A DNA stretch of 64,000 nt from the NCBI GenBank assembly GCA_029237695.1, contig CM055274.1, positions 23,487,505 to 23,551,504 on the forward strand. Direction: 5' to 3'. Origin of the DNA: Conchocele bisecta. Its lineage: Eukaryota; Mollusca; Bivalvia; Lucinida; Thyasiridae. Below, piece by piece: positions 20,412 through 32,583 of the stretch; the first letter of the stretch is position 1; each line of letters opens with the position of its first letter. The notes beneath the pieces are model-generated. The model saw nothing but the letters and a program-made list of their open reading frames with translations, was not told where the DNA came from and searched no databases. The position numbers and the translations under genes were made by a program.

Positions 20412-23400
20412 GATATGATGTGCACACCGTACAGTCAGCATGATAAATGACCTTCAAGAGACACCCAACTACCCGTGCTATCGGCATTCGGTACACCACG
20501 GCAAAGTAGTGCCGATGTGTATTCCTACGCGGAGCAGCCAACTCGTCAGTAGCGTTAACCCCTGAACATTACACTCCACCCAATTTTCTTTTGATAAGTG
20601 GACTCCCACGGATTTACATGAATCATATTCAATTGTCTTGTGCGACAATCATCCTCTGTAAAATTACCACAGTTCCAAATCAATTCAATCATTGTCATAC
20701 TCTGAATGTTTTTAACAACACAATTTAGTTGAACGAATATTATACAACAAAGCACAGTTTCTAAAACTAGTTGCACTACTTATTTTCACATGATTACAAA
20801 CTATAATGATAATCATGTCAATGTGCACCTACTAATTGGTCCTCCAGTGGTCTTCCTTGAATGTATATCAGTCAATCAACAATGCTCAACGTTTTGAAAA
20901 CATACCAGTTACCTTCCAAACTGCCTATCGGTTTACACATTAAGTATTTTCTGATCACAGAGTTCAGTCTGCACATATCTAAAACTTTTTCAGTAACTTT
21001 CCTGGACACTACCGAGTTCCGAATTTGCTGAAGATTCCTTACTTTCAATTATATTGTCACATCATACATTGTGCATGAATCCCATTTCACAGTATCACCC
21101 TGCGTGCAACGTCGGTTGAGTTTGCCCCTATGATGTTATCCTCCTTGCATATACTACTTTAACATGATCCCCTTGCAGACAACCAGACACACGTGTTTGC
21201 TAGGCACATGCATCCTTTGTCATTCAACCTTGAGCACATACCATGTTCATGACACACAGCGTACTCCCTCGACAACAACCGGGACAAATATGTTTGCTAC
21301 GCACATTTTCCCTGTCTGCATTTGGATACACATCTACCTTTATGCTCTTGGATCTTATTTTCCCTTTCTTATGGAATTCATCACATCTAGGGACTTGGTC
21401 CCAGCTTAGATACTGATTTTCAGCAAATTTCCATACTATCTGCCTCTGGTGATTCAGATGAATGAATAACTGCCAGGTACTGCCGCTACACACCACTCAC
21501 TGTCAAAATGTTTAGTCCCAAATGTGCACTTGATATCCACCGATAAGCTGACCATGCCCAACAACCAGCTGCCAGAGACGTTGTCAACACATAGCAAATC
21601 AATCACCCTATTTCAAGCTCATGTGTTACAACTTTCCCAAAGTGTACCCTTTAAATTTCTTCGAGCAATGTGGTCACTTCATGATTATATCACAGTGTAC
21701 ATGCAAATACTATTGGCAAGTTCTGTACTTGGTACAGCAACTTCATGGAAGCTGCGTCTTGGACACCAACTTCCTGCCTCTAGACTTAGTCTATGGCAAA
21801 TTCACATGCAACTCTGACTATGATTCTCTCTCCACCAAATGTTTAGAGTGTTTGATTCACCAAAAGTGTACAAAATCGCCAACCGAAAACCGCAAAACAT
21901 AATCACACCACCCGTAGATAATAAATACAGATCACAAACCGAAACATTCCAACAACGAACGAAATGGGTCAGCAATACCAAACTCTATCCAGTCTCCCTC
22001 TACATGCGAAAAACAGACCAACAAATCCTATAACACAATACCAACTGAATTACCATACCAAAATTGATTACTATATAGTACATCAAAATCTAACAACAAC
22101 AACAAAATGTGACAAATTTACTGGTCAACAAAACACACATTTAGTAAAGTCAGACATTACTGGTTCTAAACATATTAAGGTCCATTTCATCCACATATTG
22201 ATACAATAACTCAAAGCTGACCGATAGAACACGTTGTATTGAACTCGACCAGACAATACGGCTTGCAGGTATTAAACACCTTAACACCCATTTAATTAAA
22301 TCATTGCCAAAATACCCATGACAACCTAGACTAAATTCCCAGTTAACATGGTTATAACAAAAGTCTTTAATCTCAGCCAGATACTACGGTTTACCGGTAC
22401 TATAACTCGTTCAGGTCCGTTTTATCCTACCATTGGTGAAATAATCTAGTCTTAGCTCACGACTTAGCGCACGTCATGAACCAATCCACAGCCATCATTG
22501 AACTCAAATATATTCCTCCCAGATTGTTCACATAGACAATTACAAACGTCGCATCCACAAACACACAGTGAACCTAACATACAGAAACAAGCACAATGCA
22601 CATACACACAATGAGAAACATAGGGAAAACATGGTGGGAACACACACAAACGGATATACAGGAAACACACAAACGGATATACAGGAAACACACACACAAT
22701 GGGAGGTCCCTTCAAATGTAACACTGTGTTCAACAGCCACCAACGATGGAAGAAGCATGACTCACTATTTCCGGTACCAAATAACATTCATTATTCTCCA
22801 ACTGGGCAGCAACACCGAAACCAGATAAATTTTCTTCAAATTTCCTAAACAAGTGACTTGTGCAAAATATTACACACACAAAATAATGGGTGGGGTATTG
22901 TCAAAAACTGAAAATACCAAATGTATGCACAAATGAAAACAAATGGCCCAAATTGCCACCGACCACTTTCGACTGATCAACCAAGAATAATTCACACAAG
23001 CATCAGTTGCGATGACCTAAATTATATCAACCAACTATCCAATGTATGGTTGAAACACGAGTCAAATGCATAGGCTGATCTGGGTCTGCACTGCCACTGG
23101 TCCCAAATTTAATGCACTTGGTGCATTATGGTTGCCAGACCTAGTAATTTCCGCTGATCTGGGTATACACTGGTCGTGTTTGATGCACTTGGTACATCAA
23201 ACTGTCTAAGCCAATATCTTTTACCAAGTTTTTAGTGTTCTGGAACTAGCCTGGTCGCCCGGAAAGACTGTAATTTCTACTTTCGATTTCAACTGTAAAC
23301 ACGATTTTCGTAGGTACGCGAGCCGCTTACATCATGTACAATAATAGTCAAATAATAAACACAAACTATATAGTGAGACTTTATTCACACGTAAACAAGG

Positions 23401-23621
23401 AAAATATATCAGAATGTATTCTTCCAACGACGAAAACTAATTTGTTGATTGTTTCTTCGAGTAACTAAACTGGAAACTATTGAAACGCATTTCGGGTTCG
23501 CTGAGCGTTCGGGTTTTTCCGTGACTCCATTCGTGTTTTTCTGGAAGTCGGCCAAAATGTCTTTCAAACACCAATTCCTTCCCCGTCTTCGCGCGAGTTT
23601 TTTTAAGAACGCCTCGTCGCC
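20412..23621. other. 3.2-kb stretch without a recognised gene
   Basis: Several overlapping ORFs of 60-107 codons occur on both strands but none shows a domain, start context or splice pattern I trust. 22,590-22,700 is a CACACAAACGG microsatellite that makes a spurious cysteine-rich reading on the minus strand. A family I block is at 23,066-23,180. This is the most unique-looking long stretch and the best place to look for undetected exons. Confidence 0.4.
23066..23180 (+). repeat. Family I dispersed repeat (two half units)
   Basis: CATAGGCTGATCTGGGTCTG and GCTGATCTGGGTATACACTG in tandem, each followed by a TGGTC and TTGGTGCAT phrase. Confidence 0.6.
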
Positions 23622-23766
23622 ATTATAATGTTTCCCTCATGTCCATCTACCGTGGACTTCCCGACTAACCTTGGGTTTGTCGTTTGGCTTAGATTCGCAA
23701 CCAACCAGTCTTGACGTAGTTGTCTTCCTTGACGAACCGTCTGCGTGTTGACTCTGGATAAACACA
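23622..23766. repeat. Duplicated block S, copy 2
   Basis: Second copy of the block at 19,682. It ends at GATAAACACA, where a new sequence (GGGGCGGCGGAAGG and poly-G) begins. Confidence 0.7.
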
Positions 23767-23778
23767 GGGGCGGCGGAA

Positions 23779-23810
<32 letters not shown>

Positions 23811-23860
23811 GGGCCGGTGGGCCGGGGGGCCTAGGCCCCCGTCCCAATAGCCCCCCCCCC
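23767..23860 (+). repeat. Long poly-G tract
   Basis: An almost pure run of about 30 G from 23,780, then GGGCCGGTGGGCCGG and a matching poly-C tract at 23,850-23,860. Length is probably uncertain in any assembly. Confidence 0.8.
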
Positions 23861-24701
23861 AATAATTCTGTAAATTTTGGATTTTTTATTCCAATATATT
23901 TGTGTAATCATGAGTACTGGGAACTTTGCTGTGAACTTTGCTGAGAATGCAGGAAATTGCGTTTCACACCACTTGGATTTCAAAAATTTCCTGTACACTA
24001 TAAAGACATGCATATAAAATAAATACTATTTGCATGTATAGCTTTAGGCGTAATAGTTCCAATTATCGATGTAAATGCATCACTGACACAGTCTATGTCA
24101 TGCGCGTAGCCCGACTAGACGACGGCACGAGAAACCCATTCATTAATAGGTCAAGCCCGCGAGGAGTGTGACGAGCGATAATTACTATTTAGATGTCCAT
24201 TGGCGGTACTGTACATGTAGATATACAAGGGAGGTAACACCACATTGCTATATATGACCGACACAGTTACTCCCCATAGAATCAGGAGAACGTGGATTGT
24301 GTTATTTCATTAACGTTAGATATTGGTCCACAGGGATACTACGCAATGACATGCAGTCTATTCAAACTATACAATCATGTTTATCGAATCACTTTCATTA
24401 CAACTTGTATCATGTACATGCAGAAAAAAACATGCCAATAATTTTTTTAAAAATAGAACATGCGTCCTATTATCCCACTCAGACCCCGGAAGATGGGTTT
24501 CATATCAGCTCTGTTGTTTTGTTATATTTTGTTCATGTATAGTATGCGACACCTCTGCGAACCTACGTCACCCAATAAATATTCACGTCATCCCATCCGT
24601 CCCTCTCCGCCCGACCGTTACGCACAGCGCTGGTGCACGGAAGCCTCATATTATGTTATAACTCATGATCTGGTCACATAGCAACTAGGTCTGGTGTTTC
24701 C
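23861..24701. other. Presumed upstream/5' region of the LINE; no gene recognised
   Basis: No ORF1 is recognisable. The 5' end of the retrotransposon could not be placed because no target duplication was identified. Confidence 0.4.
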
Positions 24702-25215
24702 GTGTGCCAGCAGCGGGAGGCAGTCGATTCCTGGTGCAGCACCAACACAGAGTGTATACATATATGTCATGCGTCGTACTCGGCCAATATACAAGGACTC
24801 CTGTTATTAAAATCTGGCGATATTCATCCCAACCCTGGTCCAAACTCCAATATGGACTCCTCATCTTTATCAACAGACTCATATACGGACCTACTTAACA
24901 ATGGTATCAGTGCTATGCACTTGAACATACAAAGTCTTAAACCAAAATTAGACATTTTGAAAATCGAAGCACAACCATATGACGTAATTATATTCACAGA
25001 AACATGGCTCTCACAAACGACGACTGACGACGAACTACTTATCTCTAATTTTAACCCCCCTTTCCGTTGTGACAGACCAGATAGACATGGTGGTGGAGTA
25101 GCGATGTATATAAAAGAAGGCTTACACGCTTCACGGCGTTTAGACTTAGACATAAATGGTATTGAATCTCTCTGCATTGAGCTACACATAAATCGGAAAC
25201 AAAATATTAATAGGT
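24702..25215 (+). other. LINE leader and apurinic endonuclease, N-terminal half
   Basis: 181-codon open frame. The E of TETW is the expected metal-binding glutamate of APE-like endonucleases. The frame is lost near 25,205 just before I-Y-R-P-P-D, which continues in another frame, and a missing G in CTGGGGACTTC (25,300-25,310) breaks the L-G-D-F-N motif. Confidence 0.8.
24816..24842 (+). other. 2A-like motif GDIHPNPGP in the LINE leader
   Basis: Matches D-(V/I)-E-x-N-P-G-P except histidine in place of glutamate. 2A-type ribosome-skipping peptides are known in the N-terminal regions of some APE LINEs (for example in sea urchin). The E to H change makes activity doubtful. Confidence 0.6.
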
Positions 25216-25587
25216 GGCATATACAGACCACCAGACTCAAACAATAGCCACTTGATTTTACTAGAAGAAAGTATTGACCGCGCTTTCAATCAAGTATTGT
25301 TACTGGGGACTTCAACATAAATATACAGTCTTCACATACTAATAAAATGAGCAGGCTCATCACTTCTTATGACGCACAACAATTCAATTCTACGCCCACT
25401 CATTTTACTGAAAACTCCTGTTCACTAATCGACCTAATATTTGTCAAACAAGCGAGACACATCATCACAAGTTTTGTTGCAGATCCTTTTCATTCCTGAT
25501 CTAGTCAGATTCCACTGCCCGGTAGTTACTATTCTAAAATCCCAAAAAAACGAAAACAGCTACATACAAAAGAAAAATATGGCTCTA

Positions 25588-27310
25588 TGAACAAGGCAAT
25601 TACGATGCTTTCAGAGAAAAACTAAATGCAGTCAACTGGCAAGAACTTCTTAGCAGCGAAAATTTTGACAGCACGGCAGAATCTATTTCGAACTCCATTT
25701 CCGAAGCAGCATCGGGAACTATACCAAATAAATTAGTCACAATTAGGCCGAACGATATCCCCTGGTTCAACAACACTATCAGCAAAGCGATGAGGAAACG
25801 CAATAGAGCTCATACAAAAGCGAAACGCATCAAAACCGATTCCGCATGGGCCACTTTTCGAAAACTGAGAAACGAAGTAACTAAACTAATCCGAAAGTGC
25901 AAGTCTGAATACGATACTAACATTACTGAGAAAGTTAATGATCCAAATACTCCCATAAAGACATGGTTTAAACTCGCTAAGCAATTAAAATCTAACAATA
26001 AATCAACAACAATCCCAAAATTGATAGACGACGGCATCGATGCCTCATCGGACGACGACAAAACAGAATTACTGAATAGGTTCTTCTCGAAACAATCGAC
26101 TATCGACGACAGTGGGCATATCCTGCCTCCTACCCCACCACATTCACCTCATAGCCTATTGACTATCTCAATTTCTCCAACAGACGTCATTGACGCCATT
26201 GCTTTAGTAAATCCATCCAAAGCTAGCGGTCCAGACCTTATTAGTCCGCGACTCTTACGTGATGGCGCCCGGGAACTATCTACTCCCCTTTCTAACTATT
26301 TCAATAAGCTGATAAACAAATCTTTCTTCCCTTCCCCATGGAAATTAGCCAATGTCACTCCAATCTTTAAGAAGTCGGATCCATCAAGTCCACATAATTA
26401 CAGACCTATATCACTTATCAGTTGCATAGGTAAACTTATGGAGCGATGCATACACACATACTTATATAACTTTATAACTACAAATAATAAACTTACATGC
26501 TACCAGTCTGGTTTTATAAGAGGAGATTCGACTGTAAATCAGTTGGCATTTCTATATAATGACATATGCAAAGCACTGGACGAAGGAAAGGAAGTCCGTA
26601 CTGTATTTTACGACATTTCCAAGACCTTCGATAGAGTATGGCACCGAGGCCTCCTATATAAACTTTCGTCCATTGGTATCACTGGCCCCCTGATTGATTG
26701 GTTTTCTTCATATCTTTCCCAAAGACGCCAATGTGTAGTCTATGGCAACTCGTCATCCCGTTGGACATCTATAAATGCTGGCGTTCCACAAGGCTCGATT
26801 CTAGGCCCTCTCCTATTCTTAATATATATCAATGCCATTGTAAATGACATTCACTCTAATATTCGACTATTTGCTGACGACATTAGTCTTTACATAATCG
26901 TTGACGACCCGCTAGCCTCATCTGCAACATTAAACTACGATATAGAATCTATTCACCAGTGGTATATAAAATGGTTAGTAAAATTCAACCCTTCAAAGAC
27001 TGAGACCATGATCTTCTCTAGGAAGCTGAATAAACCACAACATCCTAACCTCTTGATGAATGGCCAAACTATTAATACATTTAAAGAGCATAAACATTTG
27101 GGTCTTACTCTATCAGACGACGGTACATGGAACTCACACATATCCTCGTACATAAGCAAAGCTTGGCAGCGAATTGGTATGTTACGATCCTTTAAATTTA
27201 TATTAAGTAGATCGGCCCTTGAACGAATGTATGTTTCATTAATTTGTCCTCTGCTAGAATACGCAGATGTAGTATGGAGTAACTGTACGATCGAGTTAAA
27301 AAAAAACAGC
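25588..27310 (+). other. LINE linker and reverse transcriptase core, open frame
   Basis: Continuous reading frame from FREKLNAVNW to the end of the thumb region. Catalytic aspartates: D of VFYDIS (domain A) and both D of FADD at 26,870-26,881 (domain C). Domain A reads SKTFD, where SKAFD is usual. The frame ends in the A9 run at 27,299-27,307. Confidence 0.85.
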
Positions 27311-28012
27311 TTGAATCTGTTCAATTCGAGGCTGCGCGCATCGTGAGTGGAGCCACAAAGCTATGCAACATTGACAAGCTATATCACGATCTTAAGTGGG
27401 AAACTCTTGACAACAGACGTAATAAACATAAATTAGTTCTTCTATACAAAATGAAAAACAACTTAACTCCCCAATATCTTAGTGAGCTAATCACACAGCA
27501 AACTCAAGTTCGCTATAATCTCAGAAACGCGTGTGACATACCATTAATACCATGCCGTACCCTACTATATAGGAATTCATTTCTTCCGTCATCGATCCGA
27601 GAATGGAATTCTTTGTCTGAAGCGACTAGAAATGCCCCAACAATAACGTCCTTTAAAGCACGCTTGAATAAAAACATATTAAAATCTTCGCCCCTTTATA
27701 TAATATCGGGTCGAGACAGGGTCAAATACTCCATACACGCCTTCGCCTATCATGTAGTTCATTAAATTATGACCTTCATCGTAGGTCGATAGTTGACACA
27801 CCCAACTGCACATGTGGTGCCATAGAAACAACCAGTCACTTCCTGTTACAGTGCAACAATGACACATACGACAACAATACATAGAAAACCTCCCTTGTCC
27901 TCCAGTTGTCGATAACTACTTATTTGGTAACGAACGACTAAGCTTTGAAGAGAACAAACACATATTCACTCAGGTACAAACATACTTGCTAGCCACAAGA
28001 CGATTCTCTTGA

Positions 28013-28345
28013 CGTAAATATTTCGCATGTATGCGTGCATATGTATATATACGCGTGTACAAGTGTATGCATGCATGTGTATGCATGTGTATGTATGCAT
28101 GTACATGTAACCTATTAGATAAAACATAGACCACAATTAATGCATAATTGTCCTCGCTAGCCTCATTTTATACATGTTCCTCATTTATATTGCTCATAAT
28201 ACATTTATTTTTATGTTTACCCTAATCATCTGACTGCCTACCACAATGAATTGACTATTATTTTCTTCATCTAAATTGCTTGGCCCTAAATGATACTCTT
28301 TGTGTTGGTGGGTCGTTAAGCACCATTACCTTGCATTCTTGCCTC
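28013..28345 (+). other. LINE 3' UTR
   Basis: Starts with a TGCATGTA-type microsatellite (28,020-28,110) and closes with GGTGGGTCGTTAAGCACC and TTGCATTCTTGCC, resembling the 3' tails of related LINEs that end in ATTC-type repeats. No poly-A is seen. Confidence 0.6.
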
Positions 28346-28621
28346 TGTATACGCAGTGTTGTGTGTGTGTTGTGCGGTGTAGTCCGGGGACGGGGGTTAC
28401 GTACGGTAGTTACATTCTGCTAGAGAAAAGACAGTTCGCATGTGTCTCAGAACATTCAGTATTTTTTTTGTTTTCATATTTTATTTTCAATGTAAAACAT
28501 TTAATGGAGATCTAGGTACATTCTTACCCGCCTGTATACGGATACAGTGCATTCTGCGTTTTTGTTCCACCGTAGACAACACTTGCAAACTCAACGCGAA
28601 CGCAACGGTTTGCTGTAGCGC
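28346..28621. other. No gene recognised
   Basis: TGTGTGTTGTGCGGTG low complexity at 28,360; nothing else assigned. Confidence 0.35.
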
Positions 28622-28905
28622 TGTATACGTTGTTTAAACGTATAATACGGTTCGTACACGTGTAATACACATGTCAAACCGTTTAGTTTAAACGCGTTGT
28701 ATACGTTGTTTAAACGTATAATACGGTTCGTACACGTGTAATACACAGTGTCAAACCGTTTAGTTTAAAAGCGTTGTATACGTTGTTTAAACGTATAATA
28801 CGGTTCGTACACGTGTAATACACATTGTCAAACCGTTTAGTTTTAGAGCCTGTAATACGTTTAGCTTCAAGGCGTATACCACGCTTTGGCGTATACATTT
28901 TGTAA
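28622..28905. repeat. Tandem array of 76-77 bp units rich in self-complementary words
   Basis: GTATACGTTGTTTAAACG starts at 28,623, 28,699 and 28,776. Units include GTTTAAAC, ACACGTGT and GTATAC palindromes and end CAAACCGTTTAG. A degraded fourth unit runs to GGCGTATAC. The same word set fills 30,905-31,460. Confidence 0.85.
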
Positions 28906-29119
28906 GGGACCTGCAGTCTGGTTTTTGTCAGGATGATTATCCAGATATAGGGTTTGGCAGCTCCGCACCAACAAGGATGTACAAGGTATTTGGATGGTAT
29001 ATGTGGTGGGATCTAACCAATACTTAATTTAACATGGGAAGTTACAATACTACACAATGACTTATTCTCTTGCGAAAGTGATTTATGTATCAAACACGCC
29101 ACTAGAAATCACTATTGTA

Positions 29120-29330
29120 AGTGCATATAGTCACTGCACTAAAACATAAGGAATTGGCGTTTAGCCACTTCACTAATTCATAAAATATAGTAGTTTGGTG
29201 TATTCACGTTTGTGTATTAGCCACTGCGCTAATATAAAGAACGTTGCCAAAACATCAGGGGTTTAAGCACTCCAACTAGATTCAGTCCTGTTTTGTGTAT
29301 TAGACTCTCCACTGGCACTGAGCGTTCAGT
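29120..29330 (+). repeat. Degenerate short-period repeat
   Basis: TAGCCACTGCGCTAA-like phrase at about 29,129, 29,161, 29,217, 29,263 and 29,303 with spacers of differing length. Confidence 0.5.
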
Positions 29331-30904
29331 GTTTATAACTTAACACGATGTGGATCAACCGTGTATTTGGTAATAATTAATACAAGGTAATATTGTGTAT
29401 CTTATTTGACACTTAAAATGAGTTTAATAGAAGCAGGTAAGTGCACAAGTATCAGTATTGGCTCAAATAAAGCTGGTTATTGGTTTTGTCGAGTATTGGT
29501 TTTCGAAAAGTAGCGCCTAATATGCAACTATGTAGTAACTACGATTAGATGCTGAAACTGGCCGTGCGCCGTTCTTTCATAGACATCTCAGAGTACCACG
29601 TGATGGCTATTAACCAATGAAAACAATGGAAATTTGGATAATTTCCTGCGGTTTGCTCATAAAACAGTTAATAGTATTCTAACTAGGAACTCAGGTCGGC
29701 CGGACTTTCGCTCCTTTTACTCCGCTTCTGACAAAGTGTCAGAAGCAGGAAAGAGGAGGAAACCGGAATTTCTCATAAAGCGGAAAATAGGAAATATCCA
29801 TTATACAGACTGCGGATTTCAGAAAATGACCGTCAACCAATCGGAATTCTCGAAAGCTGACACACCTCCAGCGACTCGACGAAGACAATCGGGTTTTGTA
29901 TTTAAACTAGGAACTCCACTTATTTAACTTTGAACTCCTCTTTCTCCGTTCCAAAATCTGAGTCAAAATCGAAAAAGGGGAGTACGCCGTAGTTCGCTGT
30001 ATTTAAGTAAAATCAAATATAAGATCACAAAATGGGATCGCGCACTTGCAAAACCAACAAAAAGTTCGCTTAGCAACGAAATACTTCGCTTCACAGAAAT
30101 AGAAAGCTTTCGAGACTAATTGACTAATCTCCGTTATTCAGTCATTCGCTGCTTTTATAAAGGTACAAGTAAGGATTGTAGTTCAAAAGTGTCAGAGAGA
30201 TGGAGTTTGTAACAACAGAGAAAATGGAATAAAACGAGCGAATGAAAGACGCGGATTGATTTGACATTCAACACTATGAATGCCTAAGCACTACACTACA
30301 TACACATAGGAAATAATCCACGTTAAACAGGCAATGTTTAACGCGAAAAACAACTCTTAATCCTATTAAAACATTATTCCTAGGGAGAAAAATCGGAAGT
30401 TAACCAATATTTGTGTATTATACTTGGTAGATCTCACAGCTTCCGATAATTTGTCGATACACCGGGCGCACCGGTTCAAAGGTCAAACTCGCGGAAATGA
30501 AAGTTTAGAGAAATGTCTTGATCCAAAAATCAGTCAGTTTTAACCAAATATCAGCTAAATTATGACCTGTCATTACGCATGACACCTTCCAATGGGTGTT
30601 TGCATATAGACCGACTTCAGTTACGCTCGGATGTGCTAAATTCAGACTGAATATCGGATTATGCGGTGCAGAATATGTCATTTCCACATTGTGGCAGAAA
30701 TGAACACATGTCAAACAGAGAACAATAATGGGAATCTCAACCTCCAAGTAACCTCTGCAACTAATCAACATGTGACGGTAAGCTTGGTTAAATATTCAAC
30801 ATGTTCTCATGTTATAGTACATTACAGTTTGCAGTGTTTAAAGATGGGTGGGGTAACAAGTGACAAAGGGCACATGGCCACAATCCCTGATCCTTACAAT
30901 ATGT
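29331..30904. other. No gene recognised
   Basis: A 97-codon plus-strand ORF (29,634-29,927) contains a local dyad (TCTGACA.AAGTGTCAGA) and no known domain. The rest is unassigned AT-rich DNA. Confidence 0.4.
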
Positions 30905-31460
30905 AGCGAGGTGAAAGCGTTGAAACGTGTACAACGCTTTACCTGGAAGCGTGTAGCTATATGAAAGCGTTGACACGTGTACAACGGTTACACGTTTTAA
31001 CGCGAATACCTGTTCAGCCCCGATCGCTTCGAGGCGGCCTTGTTTCGTCCCATTCTACGCGATACACGGTTGGCATACCAAAACGTGTAATGCGTTAAAA
31101 CCCGTGGAAACATGTTATACGTATAACACGGTTTCATCTGTACGGTGCTGTGTACATGTAGAAGCGTGTAACCGTTCGTCAAAGAAAGCGTTAAACCTTT
31201 TAAACGGTTTACCTTAGCGTTGTATACGTTTAAAACCGTTGTATACGTTTACAACCGTTGTACACGGATTACACGCTTTTGAAACTCAATGCGTTGAACA
31301 CGGTTTGTTCGAGTTTCGCGCATGCGCAAGAGTGGGGAAACGCAACTCATGGCCGAAAACGTATTACACGTAGACGACACACGGTTTGAAACGCAACTAA
31401 CGGAAACGCCACGGATACACAACGCACAACACTTTATACACGTATAAACCCGGAACATTT
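30905..31460. repeat. Dispersed CGTTGTATACG/ACACGTGTA word cluster
   Basis: Dozens of short words from the 28.6-kb array (CGTTGTATACGTTTA, ACGTGTACAACG, AACACGG, GTATTACACG) in shuffled order and both orientations, without a fixed period. CpG-rich compared with the surroundings. Confidence 0.6.
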
Positions 31461-32086
31461 TGACAGAAACGACTGTAGCAGGAGCCGGGCCCGAGTAACC
31501 ATTCAACGAAGTTTTCATATTAGAAGTGCTAAACATGAATGTATACGTTGGACACTACCTCAGCATTCGGTCTGGCGGTGTTGAGCTTGCCTATGTCTTC
31601 AATTTATATTATAAATACCAATTTTGCGCACAATGATAAAGCGGTCTGCGTTTTAGATAAGTCCCTTCTGATCGGTACTGTCCAGCGTAAGTGAGACGTT
31701 CAAACACCACATACGCTTCCATCATACAATGTTACCTTATTTCACGAACTTGTTCCTTAGCCATATTGTAAAACTGATCTTCTGCAGGAGAATAATTCAC
31801 ATAAGTGTAAAAGCTTGTTTTCTAATCCTGTTCTCAATTGTATGTATATATATATCACTTGCCACAACTTGAAATAAATATTGTTTAAACTATTGGCTCA
31901 TATATTGGCAATTTTCGACTTCCGTCAAGCATAAAGTTCAATGATCTTGAACTTGGTTTAAAAAATGGCACCCAGAGTTTTTGGAAACCTTATACATTCA
32001 AGTTTATAAAAACACCGGATGCCATAAATTAACACGAGGTGCCGGAATCTTATATAGATACCTACAAATGCCCCTGGACTAGAAGG
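31461..32086. other. No gene recognised
   Basis: Includes AATAAATATTGTTTAAAC at 31,874-31,891, shared with 9,047. Confidence 0.4.
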
Positions 32087-32275
32087 CAAACCGCCTAACT
32101 TTAGTTTACCGAACTCTTGTAGATAAAACGTTTATTTATAGCCAAATTTCAAACCGCCTTACTTTAGTTTACCGAACTCTTGTAGTTAAAACGTTTATTT
32201 ATAGCCAAATTGCAAACCGCCTAACTTTAGTTTACCGAACTCTTGTAGTGAAAACCTTTATTTATAGCCAAATTG
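32087..32275 (+). repeat. Tandem array, three 63-bp units
   Basis: CAAACCGCCT starts at 32,087, 32,150 and 32,213; each unit runs through CCGAACTCTTGTAG and TTTATTTATAGCCAAAT. Units are nearly identical, so the array is young. Confidence 0.9.
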
Positions 32276-32365
32276 TGTTATTTCGCTATATTTAAAGTTT
32301 TCAACAGAGATAATAGCCAAAAATGATAAATTATCCGGTTGATGTAATTTGGAAGTGATACAACA
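32270..32365 (+). repeat. Block inverted at 37,044-37,140
   Basis: TGTGTTATTTCGCTATA to GGAAGTGATACAACAC pairs with the reverse complement of TGTATCACTTCCAAATTG to AATAACACAATTT. A dispersed family whose edge overlaps the 63-bp array. Confidence 0.7.
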
Positions 32366-32429
32366 CATTAATTTCGCGTTTGTAGATTACAGAAAATAGG
32401 AGAAAAGGGTGGTTAATTAATTAATTTAT

Positions 32430-32583
32430 GTCGTCTGCTGAATATTTTTTATTTTCCATTTTTCTCATCAAAAACTTGGTTTGGCAGCACTTTAGAATCA
32501 TTTCCAATGAGAATGATTCTAAAATGCTGCCAAACCATGTTTTTACTGAGAGAAAAGACAAAATATGAATTATCAGCAGACGA
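32430..32583. mobile_element. Family G hairpin MITE, copy 4 (best preserved)
   Basis: Ends GTCGTCTGCTG and CAGCAGACGAC. The core hairpin GGTTTGGCAGCACTTTAGAA pairs with TTCTAAAATGCTGCCAAACC. Confidence 0.85.

Larger units (their letters stand above)
24702..28012 (+). pseudogene. APE-type LINE ORF2: endonuclease, reverse transcriptase, C-terminal domain
   Basis: Nearly full-length ORF2 of a non-LTR retrotransposon of the CR1/L2/Jockey group. Order: a short leader with LLLKSGDIHPNPGP; endonuclease with LNIQSL, FTETWLS and HGGGVAMYI; linker; reverse transcriptase with YRPISL, FDRVWH, GVPQGSILGPLLF and FADD; C-terminal region with PNCTCG and ending in TRRFS. Frames break near 25,205, 25,303, 25,490-25,590, 27,300 (an A9 run), 27,740 and 27,860, so no single protein is made. 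The catalytic core (25,588-27,300) is one open frame, meaning the copy is fairly young. It would copy its RNA at nicked DNA. ORF1 is not seen upstream. Confidence 0.9.

Noticed and set aside
22464..22787. Cysteine-rich minus-strand ORF of about 107 codons
   Set aside because: Cys/Val/Phe content comes from a CACACAAACGG microsatellite read on the minus strand.
23780..23830. Assembly gap filled with G
   Set aside because: Possible, but similar tracts recur in the same element positions elsewhere, so I report it as sequence with uncertain length.
31874..31891. Polyadenylation signal AATAAA inside AATAAATATTGTTTAAAC
   Set aside because: The same phrase occurs at 9,047 without a gene; it is part of a repeat flank.
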